Source: Comamonadaceae bacterium G21597-S1
GTDB lineage: Bacteria > Pseudomonadota > Gammaproteobacteria > Burkholderiales > Burkholderiaceae_C
Reading direction: 5' to 3'
Assembly: GCA_027214345.1 (NCBI GenBank)
Contig: JAPWHR010000007.1
Location: 264,889 to 328,888, forward strand
Length of the DNA stretch: 64,000 nucleotides
Shown: positions 41,329 to 49,937 of the stretch, piece after piece
Layout of the letters: every line of letters begins with the position of its first letter
How positions within the stretch are numbered: the first letter of the stretch is position 1
The notes under the pieces: model-generated
Told to the model about the DNA's origin: nothing
Databases searched by the model: none
What the model saw: the letters and a program-made list of their open reading frames with translations, nothing else
Program-made: the position numbers and the translations under genes

Positions 41329-43152
41329 TCACCAGGTATCGACATAGGGTTCGGTGTTTGACGCGGGCTTTGCCCGCCCGGCTTCCAGGGCTCTTGCCAG
41401 CCAGTGGCGGGTTTGCGATGGATCGATGACAGCATCGATCTCCAGCGTCGACGCCATGTTGATGGCACCACCGGCCTCGTAACGCTCGCTCACGAGGCGC
41501 TGGAACAGGGCTTCGCGCTCCTCGCCCTCGGGCAGCGCCTCCAGTTCCTTGCGATAGCCCAGGCGTACGAAACCTTCCAGACCCATGCCGCCAAATTCGC
41601 CGGTGGGCCAGGATGCCGTCATTGACGGAGCATGAAACCCACCTGCGGTCATGGCCATCGCGCCCAAGCCATAGGCCTTGCGCAGCACCACACTGACAAA
41701 CGGAACGCGCAGATGGGCCGCCGCGACAAACATGCGGCTGCTGTGACGCACCTGCGCCTTCTCCTCGATGTCGGGGCCGACCATGAATCCCGGTGTGTCG
41801 ACCAGACTGACCAATGCAATCCCGAAATTGCTGCACAGCTGCATGAAGCGGGCGGCCTTGTCGGCGGCATCAGCGTCGATTGCACCGCCCAGATGCAGCG
41901 GGTTGTTGGCCATCAGCCCCACCGCATGGCCCTCGATCCGGGCCAGCGCGGTGTGGATCCCCAGACCAAAGCCGGCGCGCAGTTCGAGCAGGCTTCCGCT
42001 GTCGGCGATCGCCTGCAGCGCCACGCGGCTGTCGTAGACGCGCAGCCGGTTTTCAGGCACTACGTCGCGCAGCGAGAGCGCGTCCGGTGCGCTCCATTCA
42101 CGCACCGATCCCTGGAAATACGAGAGATACTGGCGCGTCACCCGAACCGCATGCGCTTCGTCATCGACCAGCAGATCGATCACGCCGTTGCGGTATTGCA
42201 CGCCGGAGGGGCCGATCTGCTCCGGCGCGAAACGGCCGAGTCCGCCGCCTTCCACCATCGCCGGGCCACCCATGCCGATGTTGCTGTCGCGCGTGGCGAT
42301 CACCACGTCGCAGCATCCCAACAGCGAGGCATTGCCCGCGAAGCACCTGCCCGCCGCTATGCCCACCAGCGGCACATGGCCGTTGAGGCGCGCGAAGTTC
42401 GAGAAGGTGGTCATGTGCAGGCCAGCCACCACCGGCATGTCATCGTCGCCTGGGCGTCCGCCACCGCCTTCAGCGAACAGCACCAGAGGCAGGCGGTTGC
42501 GCCAGGCCACCCCAAGGATGCGGTCGGCCTTCTGGTGGCCGCGTTTGCCCTGCGTGCCAGCCAGCACCGTGGGGTCGTAGGCCATCACGGCAATGCGCGC
42601 CCGCTCGGCAGTGAACTGTGCGCCATTGACGCTGGCCAGGCCGGTGACCAGTCCGTCGGCCGGTGTCAGCGCGATCAGTTCATCGAGACTGCGCCGCGCG
42701 CGCTGCGCGGCCAGCGCCAACGCCCCGTATTCAACGAAGCTGTCAGCGTCGCACAGATCGGCCAGATTCTCCCGCACGCTGCGCCGCCCCTGTGCATGAC
42801 GGCGGGCAATGGCATCGGGACGCGAACTGTCGAGCGTGAACGCAAGGCGCTCCAGGACGCGCTGCAAGTCCGGCCGCGGACCATCGGCCGCCGAAACCGG
42901 GGCCGGATCCACCGGCGCGGACGCAACTTCATGGACACCCGCCTGCAGAAGCAGCAATTGGTCCCCTTCGGCAACCGCTTCCCCGGCCGCAAACAGCAGT
43001 TCCACGATGCGGCCGTCGACCGGTGCGGCCACTTCGTGCTCCATTTTCATGGCCTCGAGGATCACCAGCGTCTGGCCCTTGCGTACGCACTCGCCGGGTG
43101 CCACGCACCATTGGACCAATTGCGCCTGCAGCGGAGCGCGGACCGGGGTCAT
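41329..43152 (-). CDS. biotinyl-domain/acyl-CoA carboxyltransferase fusion
   Basis: 607 residues. Residues 1-75 are a biotinyl carrier domain with the EAMKME motif (biotinylated Lys36), and residues ~100-600 are a complete two-lobed carboxyltransferase ('ENLADLCDADSFVEYG', 'TVLAGTQGKRGHQKADRI', 'GAGRCFAGNASLLG'-like N-lobe; 'ANNPLHLGGAIDADAADKAARFMQLC', 'LVDTPGFMVGPDIEEKAQVRHSS', 'VVLRKAYGLGAMAM' C-lobe). Such enzymes move CO2 from biotin to an acyl-CoA. No biotin carboxylase gene is in the window, so carboxylation needs a subunit from elsewhere, or the protein decarboxylates. It lies 19 bp after the binding-protein gene. Confidence 0.9.
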   Translation of the reverse strand: MTPVRAPLQAQLVQWCVAPGECVRKGQTLVILEAMKMEHEVAAPVDGRIVELLFAAGEAVAEGDQLLLLQAGVHEVASAPVDPAPVSAADGPRPDLQRVLERLAFTLDSSRPDAIARRHAQGRRSVRENLADLCDADSFVEYGALALAAQRARRSLDELIALTPADGLVTGLASVNGAQFTAERARIAVMAYDPTVLAGTQGKRGHQKADRILGVAWRNRLPLVLFAEGGGGRPGDDDMPVVAGLHMTTFSNFARLNGHVPLVGIAAGRCFAGNASLLGCCDVVIATRDSNIGMGGPAMVEGGGLGRFAPEQIGPSGVQYRNGVIDLLVDDEAHAVRVTRQYLSYFQGSVREWSAPDALSLRDVVPENRLRVYDSRVALQAIADSGSLLELRAGFGLGIHTALARIEGHAVGLMANNPLHLGGAIDADAADKAARFMQLCSNFGIALVSLVDTPGFMVGPDIEEKAQVRHSSRMFVAAAHLRVPFVSVVLRKAYGLGAMAMTAGGFHAPSMTASWPTGEFGGMGLEGFVRLGYRKELEALPEGEEREALFQRLVSERYEAGGAINMASTLEIDAVIDPSQTRHWLARALEAGRAKPASNTEPYVDTW

Positions 43153-43171
43153 GCTGATGTGGCTTGGCTCG

Positions 43172-44338
43172 TCACTGCAAGGGATCGAACTCCAGCGTCT
43201 TCGGGTTGGCCTTCATCAGGCTCAGCTTCTGGCGCGAGAAATGGTTCGTCGGCGAAAAATTCAGTGGCGCCATGACGGCAGTTTCCATATTCTTGGTCGC
43301 GTCCATTTGCTTGATCGTGCAGGCCCAGGTCAGTTCCTTGCCGCAGCGGCCCATCGCCTCGATCAAGGACTTGGTTCCGGCATAGGCGACCGGCGTATAC
43401 CGATTGACGCGCTTAAGATCGTCCTCGGACAGCACCTTTGCGGCCCGGGCATAGAACGCACGGCTCGCCGGACTGCCTTCGGGCACGACGTAGTCGATCA
43501 TGTAGAAGTTATTGGCAGCCGATCCCATCGCCTGCAGCACGGCCGGGTAGCGCCCGATCCATGTTGCGCCGACCGGGATTTTCATGCCCAGGCGCTCGAG
43601 TTCCTTGACCATCGCGATGTTCTCGGTGACGATGCCGCCCGCCAGCAGGATCTCCGCGCCCGCCTGCCGGGCAGCCAGCATTTCAGCCGAGAAGTCCTTT
43701 TGTCCGCGGCGGTAGGCGGTCTTGTAGACCACGTTGAGCTTGAGCTTGGCCTGCGCCCTGTTCCAGCCTTCGAGCATCAACGAACCGAGTTCGTCGTCCT
43801 GTGTCACGACGGCCCACTTCTTGTTCGGGTAAAGCTTGTTGAGTTCCGTCGCCAGCGCCTCAGTGGTGTCCTGGTGCGACGCACCGGCCACATAGATATT
43901 GGGTACCACGGGCGTGTGCAGCGTCTCCGGAAAGCTCAGCACGTTGAGCGTCGGAATGCCGGTCTCCTTGAGCATGGGCAGCAGCGCCACGCTGGGCGCT
44001 GAACCCGAGATTGCCGCCAGCGCAAACACCTTGTCACTGGTTACCAGTTTGCGCGCGGCCTGCACTGCACGGGTCACCACGTAGCCATCGTCCTCGGAGA
44101 TGACGCGGATCTTGCGGCCGTTGAGACCACCGGCGGCATTGACTTCGGCCACCGCCATCTTGGTACCCAGGCTCAACGCAACGCTTCCGACCGACGCGGG
44201 ACCGGTCAGCGGCGCGATTTCGCCTAGCAGGATTTCTGTATCGGTCACGCCTTGCTGGGCCTGCGCCAGCAATGGCGTGGTAGCCAGCAACGCTGCAGCG
44301 GCCAGAACGGACAAGGTGCGCGGGAACTTCGATGTCAT
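43172..44338 (-). CDS. branched-chain-amino-acid-type ABC transporter, periplasmic binding protein
   Basis: 388 residues with RBS CAGGAGA. Signal peptide ends near residue 27 (AQA), followed by 'VTDTEILLGEIAPLTGPASVGSVALSLGTKMAVAEVNAAGG', the LivK/type I periplasmic binding fold. Many LivK relatives in catabolic clusters bind aromatic or cyclic acids instead of amino acids. It begins an operon with the carboxyltransferase and a Bug gene, and a TetR-type palindrome lies 64 bp upstream. The matching permeases and ATPases are encoded just upstream at 44479-49924. Confidence 0.92.
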   Translation of the reverse strand: MTSKFPRTLSVLAAAALLATTPLLAQAQQGVTDTEILLGEIAPLTGPASVGSVALSLGTKMAVAEVNAAGGLNGRKIRVISEDDGYVVTRAVQAARKLVTSDKVFALAAISGSAPSVALLPMLKETGIPTLNVLSFPETLHTPVVPNIYVAGASHQDTTEALATELNKLYPNKKWAVVTQDDELGSLMLEGWNRAQAKLKLNVVYKTAYRRGQKDFSAEMLAARQAGAEILLAGGIVTENIAMVKELERLGMKIPVGATWIGRYPAVLQAMGSAANNFYMIDYVVPEGSPASRAFYARAAKVLSEDDLKRVNRYTPVAYAGTKSLIEAMGRCGKELTWACTIKQMDATKNMETAVMAPLNFSPTNHFSRQKLSLMKANPKTLEFDPLQ

Positions 44339-44401
44339 GGTTGTCTCCTGATGACGTGGATAAGTGGATGAAACAGCCGGCTTGCGTCGACCGTAGTTAA
44401 C

Positions 44402-44419
44402 ATCAACGTTTTCGTTGAT
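44402..44419. promoter_or_regulatory. TetR-type operator A (binding-protein operon)
   Basis: ATCAAC-GTTTTC-GTTGAT, a perfect palindrome with the same half-sites and 6-bp spacing as the five other sites of module 4. It lies 64 bp upstream of the binding-protein start (44338). A clear -10 is not visible here. Confidence 0.7.
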
Positions 44420-44478
44420 AGATGGTGATTGCATGGTACAGCGGGGGCCTGTGGTGGTCAAGTTGTCGAACCTGTGAC

Positions 44479-45525
44479 TCAATAACGCAATGGGCGACTC
44501 ACCCAAAGCCGCTTGAAGTCGATCCACAGCCCAACAAGGCCACGCGGGTCCAGCAGCAGAAAGCCGACGATGGCCGCTCCATACAGGATTCCCTTGATCT
44601 CGAGGGCGGCCGAATTGAGGTGCCATCCTGTGACGGCACTCACCGCGCCGAGCAACTGCGAGCTCAGCTCGGGGAGCGACACGATAAAGACCGTACCGAT
44701 CACGACACCCAGCACCGAACCGATGCCACCGACGATCAGAATCGCCACAGCCTCGATGCTGAGCAGGAACGGAAAGCCTTCCACGTTGGCCAGATTGATG
44801 AACAACACCATCAACGCGCCGCTGAGCCCAGTCAGGAACGAACTAATCAGGAATGCCAGCAGCTTGTATCGGGTCAGCGAAATGCCCATCGAAACGGCGG
44901 CCCTGTCGTTGTCGCGTATCGCCATGAAGGCCCGGCCCAGCTTGCTACGCCGGATGTTGAGCACTCCCATCAAGGTAGCCAGGACCACCACCAGGCACAG
45001 CCAATAGAGCGCACGTTCGGAGGAAAAGTCGAGCCCGAACACGATCGGCCGCGGTACGGCGATCCCACGCCCGCCGCCGGTGAATTCGCCGCCCGCGAGG
45101 ATCAGCGAGTAGATGATGAACGTGAATGCCAATGTCGTGATCGCCAGATACAGCCCTTTGAGGCGCAGTGATGGCAGGCCCACGACAAGCCCGCACAGTG
45201 CCGGCACGATGCCGGACAGCCCGAACGCCAGCAGTGGATGCAGCCCCAGGCGCACCGTGCCGATCGCGTAGGCATAACCACCCAGCACCAGGAATGCCAC
45301 GTGGCCCAGGGAAACCAGCCCCGTGAATCCAGTCAGTACATTGAGCCCGAGCACACCGACAAGCGTGAACAGAATGGTTGTGAAGAAGCCAATCATGTAG
45401 GGTGTTGCGACGAACGGCAACGCCACCATCACCAGCACCACGACCGCGTACCAGGCCCGCAGCGCCGGCGAATCCGTCAGCGCCAGTTGCTCGACGAAAC
45501 TCTGTTTGAAGTTGCCGCTTTGCAT
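44479..45525 (-). CDS. LivM-type ABC transporter permease
   Basis: 348 residues from the ATG at 45525, which shares one base with the LivH stop. About nine hydrophobic segments are seen, together with the LivM hallmarks 'GVLGLNVLTGFTGLVSLGHVAFLVLGGYAYA', 'LRLKGLYLAITTLAF' and 'LGRAFMAIRDNDRAAVSMGISLTRYKLLAFLISSFLTGLSGAL'. It forms the inner-membrane channel with the LivH-type protein. It is the last gene of the operon starting with the Rieske gene at 51095. The substrate is probably a hydrophobic acid of the TetR-controlled pathway. Confidence 0.93.
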   Translation of the reverse strand: MQSGNFKQSFVEQLALTDSPALRAWYAVVVLVMVALPFVATPYMIGFFTTILFTLVGVLGLNVLTGFTGLVSLGHVAFLVLGGYAYAIGTVRLGLHPLLAFGLSGIVPALCGLVVGLPSLRLKGLYLAITTLAFTFIIYSLILAGGEFTGGGRGIAVPRPIVFGLDFSSERALYWLCLVVVLATLMGVLNIRRSKLGRAFMAIRDNDRAAVSMGISLTRYKLLAFLISSFLTGLSGALMVLFINLANVEGFPFLLSIEAVAILIVGGIGSVLGVVIGTVFIVSLPELSSQLLGAVSAVTGWHLNSAALEIKGILYGAAIVGFLLLDPRGLVGLWIDFKRLWVSRPLRY

Positions 45526-46397
45526 CACACCCTCTCAATGTCACGTTGACCGAACAAGCCGAACGGCCGCACCATCAGAATCACCAGGATCAACATGAAG
45601 CCGGCAATCTCCTTGAACAGCGGTGCCACATAGCCACCCACCAGATTCTCGAAAACGCCGATGAAGATGCCGCTGGCGCCGGAGCCGATCACCGCATCGA
45701 GGCCGCCGAAGACCGCCGCCGGGAAGGACTTGAGTCCCAACGAGAATATCGACGGCGAGAGCTCGAAGGTCACGGCAAAGAACAGACCGGCCAGGCCCGC
45801 AAGCACTGACGACGTGGCCCAAGCCACGGCCTGCACCCGCGGCACCGAGATGCCCATGAGGCTGGCCGTGCGCTGGTCCGCGGCCACGGCGCGCATCGCG
45901 ATACCGAAGCGGCTGTAGCGGAAGAACACGTGCGTCACCATCAGCGCCAGCAGCAGCACCACGATCACGGCGATCTGGCTCACGCGCATGCGCAGGCCGC
46001 CGAATTCCACGATGTCACTGGCGTGGGCGACCTCTATGCTTTGCTGCTCGCCCCCCCAGACCATCAGCACCACCGACGTGATGATGACACCCAGCCCGAC
46101 GGTGACCAGTACCCCGGAAAACACCGGCTGGCCGATCATCTTGCGCATGATGAAACGTTCGATCAGCAGCCCGAGCGCGATGCTCGAGAAAAGCGCACCG
46201 CCCACCAGCGCCCAGGTGCTGGTGCCCATCGCCACACTGATCGACCAGGCCAGGTAGGCGATCAGCATGCCCAGTTCGCCCTGGGCGAAATTCAACAGAC
46301 CGGTCGCCTTGTACGTCATCGCGAAGGCCATCGCCATGAGGCCATAGATGGCCCCGATCGCCACACCCGAATACACCAGCTCCAGCAGGTAGTCCAT
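45525..46397 (-). CDS. LivH-type ABC transporter permease
   Basis: 290 residues, typical length, with 'GAIYGLMAMAFAMTYKATGLLNFAQGELGMLIAYLAW', 'GVLVTVGLGVIITSVVLMVWGG', 'RFGIAMRAVAADQRTASLMGISVPRVQAVAWATSSVLAGLAGL' and 'AVFGGLDAVIGSGASGIFIGVFENL'. Several transmembrane helices are evident. It starts two bases after the acyl-CoA ligase stop. It pairs with the LivM-type permease. Confidence 0.94.
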   Translation of the reverse strand: MDYLLELVYSGVAIGAIYGLMAMAFAMTYKATGLLNFAQGELGMLIAYLAWSISVAMGTSTWALVGGALFSSIALGLLIERFIMRKMIGQPVFSGVLVTVGLGVIITSVVLMVWGGEQQSIEVAHASDIVEFGGLRMRVSQIAVIVVLLLALMVTHVFFRYSRFGIAMRAVAADQRTASLMGISVPRVQAVAWATSSVLAGLAGLFFAVTFELSPSIFSLGLKSFPAAVFGGLDAVIGSGASGIFIGVFENLVGGYVAPLFKEIAGFMLILVILMVRPFGLFGQRDIERV

Positions 46398-46399
46398 AC

Positions 46400-48265
46400 T
46401 TACTCCTTCGCGTCGTAGATCAGTGCGAGTTCGCGTGCGAATTTCTTCTCGATCACGGAGCGGCGGATCTTTTGCGTTGCCGTCAGCTCGCCATCGTCAT
46501 GGTCGAGCTCCTTCTCCAGTATCACGAAACGGCGGATGTTCTCCACCCGGGCGAAACGCCGATTAACCTCGTTCACCACCTCCTGCAGCAGTGCCTTTAC
46601 CGCATCGTGCACAGCCAGCGAACGGTAGGTGCTGTAGGAGATATCGCGCTCGCTGGCCCAGCGCCCGACGGTCTCGAAATCGATCTGGATCAGGCCGCCC
46701 AGGTAGTTGCGCCCCTCGCCGACCACGATTGCCTCCTGGATGTAGGGGCTGTCGCGCAGCGCGTTCTCGATTTCCGACGGCGCGATATTCTTGCCGCCGC
46801 TGGTGATGATGATGGCCTTCTTGCGATCGACGATCATCAGTTCCCCGCGCTCGTCGAGCTTGCCGATGTCGCCCGTTGCGAGCCATCCGTCTGCGCCCAG
46901 GGTCGCCAAGCTCGCTGCGGGATCGTCAAGGTAACCCTTGAACACGCCTTGGGAGCGCAGCATGATCTCGCCGTCACCGGCAAGGCGCAACTCCACGCCG
47001 TCCAGTGGCGGTCCGCAGGTACCGACGCGACTGCCCCGCTCGGGCCGCTGCACGAAGGCCATGCCACAACTCTCGGTCAGACCGTAGCCCTGGCAGATCG
47101 GCAGCCCCAGGATGTCGAAAAACAGCAGTGTCTCGGGAGACACCGAGGCCCCACCGCAAACGCGTACGATGGTTCGGTCCAGACCCATGGCCCGCTGCAT
47201 GTTGCGGAACAGCAGGCCATACCAGAACCCGTATTCGATCAGCTCGAGCAGCGTGCGGCGGCCGTCCCGGGCAGCACGCCGATGTGCCAATGTGCGACCG
47301 CGACGCAGTGCCAGTGCGAACACCGAACGCCAAGGATTGCCTGCCTCCAGCGCGCGAAAGCTGAGGTTCTGCTGGAGCTTCTCCCAGATCCGTGGCACAC
47401 CCAAGAAGAATGTCGGTGCGATTTCACGGATGTTGGCGGCCACCGTATCGACCGACTCCGCGAAATTGACGACGCCGCCGAGCACGAGATGCAGCACCAT
47501 CGAATACGAGCGTTCGGCCACGTGGCACAGCGGCAGGTAACACACCGCCTCGTATTGTCCAGGCTTGAGACCCGAGGCCTCGGCAAAGCTGGCATTGGCG
47601 AAAGTCAGATTGCGGTGGGTCAACATCGCACCTTTGGGTGCACCGGTGGTACCGGAGGTGTAGATCAGCACATTGACATCGTCGATCGAAGCCGCATCGA
47701 TCTGCGCATCCAGCCAGGCGATTCTGGACGGATGCTGCTCGAGTGCCGTCAGACCGATGTCTAGCAGGTCGTCGAAGCTGCGCACTACCTGCTTGTCGTA
47801 GTGCCGCATACCTTTGGTGTCGATGCAAATGACATGTTTCACATGGGGCAGGCCGCCCTCCAGACGCAAGGCATCGAGCACCTTGTCGGTCTGTTCCTGG
47901 TCGCCGCACACCACCACGCTGGCCTGGCAATGGCGCACGATGTACTGCAACTCGTTCCAGGGATTGGTCGGATAGATTCCGACCACCTGCACACCGATCA
48001 TCTCGGCGCCCAGATCGCTGAAGAACCACTGCGGTACGCCTTCGGCGGCAATCGCGATCCGGTCTCCGCGGCGCAGACCCAGCGCGTGCAGGCCCAGGGC
48101 AACCAGGCTGGCGTTGCGGTGGTATTCCTGCCAGCTGATGCCCTGCCAGATGCCCAGGCTCTTGTGCCGCAGGGCTGTCGATGCAGGACTGTGCTTTGCG
48201 TGCCAGCGCAGCATCTGCGGCAGAGTCATCTGCCTGGCAGAGGCAAGATCGAGCGTCTCATGCAT
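46400..48265 (-). CDS. long-chain-type acyl-CoA ligase (AMP-forming)
   Basis: 621 residues from the ATG at 48265, which overlaps the LivG stop by 8 bp and has GAGGCGG upstream. Adenylation motifs: 'VLIYTSGTTGAPKGAMLTHRNL' (P-loop), 'CQGYGLTESCG' and 'DGWLATGDIGKLDERGELMIVDRKKAIIITSGGKNIAPSEIENAL'. The FACS-like insertion ('FAESVDTVAANIREIAPTFFLGVPRIWEKL') is typical of long-chain ligases. Its place between ATPase and permease genes implies import coupled to CoA activation (vectorial acylation). Confidence 0.92.
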   Translation of the reverse strand: MHETLDLASARQMTLPQMLRWHAKHSPASTALRHKSLGIWQGISWQEYHRNASLVALGLHALGLRRGDRIAIAAEGVPQWFFSDLGAEMIGVQVVGIYPTNPWNELQYIVRHCQASVVVCGDQEQTDKVLDALRLEGGLPHVKHVICIDTKGMRHYDKQVVRSFDDLLDIGLTALEQHPSRIAWLDAQIDAASIDDVNVLIYTSGTTGAPKGAMLTHRNLTFANASFAEASGLKPGQYEAVCYLPLCHVAERSYSMVLHLVLGGVVNFAESVDTVAANIREIAPTFFLGVPRIWEKLQQNLSFRALEAGNPWRSVFALALRRGRTLAHRRAARDGRRTLLELIEYGFWYGLLFRNMQRAMGLDRTIVRVCGGASVSPETLLFFDILGLPICQGYGLTESCGMAFVQRPERGSRVGTCGPPLDGVELRLAGDGEIMLRSQGVFKGYLDDPAASLATLGADGWLATGDIGKLDERGELMIVDRKKAIIITSGGKNIAPSEIENALRDSPYIQEAIVVGEGRNYLGGLIQIDFETVGRWASERDISYSTYRSLAVHDAVKALLQEVVNEVNRRFARVENIRRFVILEKELDHDDGELTATQKIRRSVIEKKFARELALIYDAKE

Positions 48266-49106
48266 GCTGCACCGCCTCATCTCCCAGATAGGCCTTGGTC
48301 ACGGCAGGATCGTTCATGATCTGCGCCGGCGTACCACCCGCGATGAGACAGCCGAAGTCGAGCACATAGATGCGGTCCGACAAATCCATCACGACCTGCA
48401 TGTCATGCTCGATCATCAGCACCGTGATACCGAGTTCGTCGCGGATGTCGAGGATGAATCGTGCGATGTCTTCCTTTTCCTCGCGGTTCATCCCGGCGAC
48501 GATCTCGTCGAGCAGCAACAGACTTGGTTCGCTGGCCAGCGCACGCCCGAGTTCCACGCGCTTTTGCTGCCCATAGGACAATGAGCCCACCACCTTGTCG
48601 CGCAGGCTTTCGATCTCCAGGAACTCCACGATGCGCTCGACCTTCTCGCGGGCCGCCGCTTCCTCGCGGCGCGCACGTCCATAGAAGAGGATCGACTCCA
48701 GCGGGTTGGTCTTGATGTGACTGTGGCGGCCCACCAGCAGGTTCTCGATCACGCTGCTGTGCCGGAACAGCGCCAGGTTCTGGAACGTACGGCCCATACC
48801 GGCGGCAGCGTAGCGCTCCGGACGCTCGCCGGCCATGTCTCGGCCGTGGAAGAGTACCAGGCCCTCGCTGGGTTCGAGCACCCCACTCATCAGATTGAAG
48901 AAGGTGGTCTTTCCAGCGCCATTGGGACCGATCAGGCTGCATATTTCGCCGGCATTGACATGCAGGCTGACATCGTTGACCGCGGTCAGCCCGCCGAATC
49001 GCTTGACGATGCCGCGCGCCTCGAGCAGGTGCGTGTGCGCTGGCGTTGCCGATGCGTTGCGTTCAGCAGCGTGGGCGCCCTGCGGCTTGCGCTGGCTCGG
49101 GCTCAT
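48258..49106 (-). CDS. LivG-type ABC transporter ATPase
   Basis: 282 residues from the ATG at 49106, overlapping the LivF stop by 4 bp. Walker A GPNGAGKT at 60-67, signature 'LSYGQQKRVELGRAL', Walker B 'LLLLDEIVAG' and the LivG-specific 'GMGRTFQNLALF' and 'NREEKEDIARFILDIRDELGITVLMIEHDMQVVM' are all present. The signature has Tyr in place of the usual second Gly (SYGQQ), which is common in this family. It energises the LivH/LivM importer. Confidence 0.94.
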   Translation of the reverse strand: MSPSQRKPQGAHAAERNASATPAHTHLLEARGIVKRFGGLTAVNDVSLHVNAGEICSLIGPNGAGKTTFFNLMSGVLEPSEGLVLFHGRDMAGERPERYAAAGMGRTFQNLALFRHSSVIENLLVGRHSHIKTNPLESILFYGRARREEAAAREKVERIVEFLEIESLRDKVVGSLSYGQQKRVELGRALASEPSLLLLDEIVAGMNREEKEDIARFILDIRDELGITVLMIEHDMQVVMDLSDRIYVLDFGCLIAGGTPAQIMNDPAVTKAYLGDEAVQHA

Positions 49107-49924
49107 GACAACCACCTCTTGCGCCGCTTGTAGTGCTTGACATCGCGCATGCTCTGCACCTCGCCACTTTTGATACCGAGATAGAACTCGCGCACGTCGG
49201 GGTTGTTCTGCAGGTCGGCCGAGCGGCCGGCCAACATGACGCGGCCGTTCTCCATGATGTATGCGTGGTCGGCAATGGCCAGCGCCTTGCGCGCGTTCTG
49301 CTCGACCAGCAGAATCGTGAGATTTTCTTCGCGGGCCAGCCGCGCGATGCGCTCGAATATTTCGTGGACCACCAGTGGCGCCAGCCCCAGCCCGGGTTCG
49401 TCGAGCGCGAGGATGCGGGGCTTGCTCATCAGCGCACGGCCTATGGCCACCATCTGCTGCTCGCCGCCCGAGAGATAACCCGAAATCTGGCTGCGTCGAT
49501 CTCGCAGCTTCGGAAACAGCTGGAAGACATACTCCAGGCTGTCCTCCAGCCCCGCGCGGCTGCGGTGATGACCACCGAGCACCAGGTTCTCCTGCACCGT
49601 CATCGTGGCGAACAGCCGGCGACCTTCAGGCACATGTACCAGACCGCCCGCGACAATGTGCTCGGCCTTGCTATGGGTGATGGGCTGGCCGGCATAAGTG
49701 ATATCGCCCTTCTCGATCACGCCGTCCTCGAAATGCAGGATGCCCGAGACCGCCTTGAGCACGGTCGACTTGCCGGCGCCGTTGGCACCCAGCAAAGCCA
49801 CGATCTGCCCGGCGTGCACTTCGAACGAGACATCGCGCAGCGCCTCGATCGCGCCGCCATAGATGACCTGCAGGTTGTGCACCGTAAGCAGCGGCGGCTC
49901 GGCAATCTTTTGTGACGCGGTCAT
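49103..49924 (-). CDS. LivF-type ABC transporter ATPase
   Basis: 273 residues from the ATG at 49924, 13 bp after the Rieske stop; an ATG at 49951 would overlap that gene. Walker A GANGAGKS at 46-53, signature 'YLSGGEQQMVAIGRALMS', Walker B 'ILALDEPGLGLAPLVV' and the H-loop region are intact. It has a longer C-terminus than average, ending in a basic KRRKRW tail. It forms the heterodimeric ATPase with the LivG-type protein. Confidence 0.94.
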   Translation of the reverse strand: MTASQKIAEPPLLTVHNLQVIYGGAIEALRDVSFEVHAGQIVALLGANGAGKSTVLKAVSGILHFEDGVIEKGDITYAGQPITHSKAEHIVAGGLVHVPEGRRLFATMTVQENLVLGGHHRSRAGLEDSLEYVFQLFPKLRDRRSQISGYLSGGEQQMVAIGRALMSKPRILALDEPGLGLAPLVVHEIFERIARLAREENLTILLVEQNARKALAIADHAYIMENGRVMLAGRSADLQNNPDVREFYLGIKSGEVQSMRDVKHYKRRKRWLS

Positions 49925-49937
49925 GCCTTGTTCGCCT

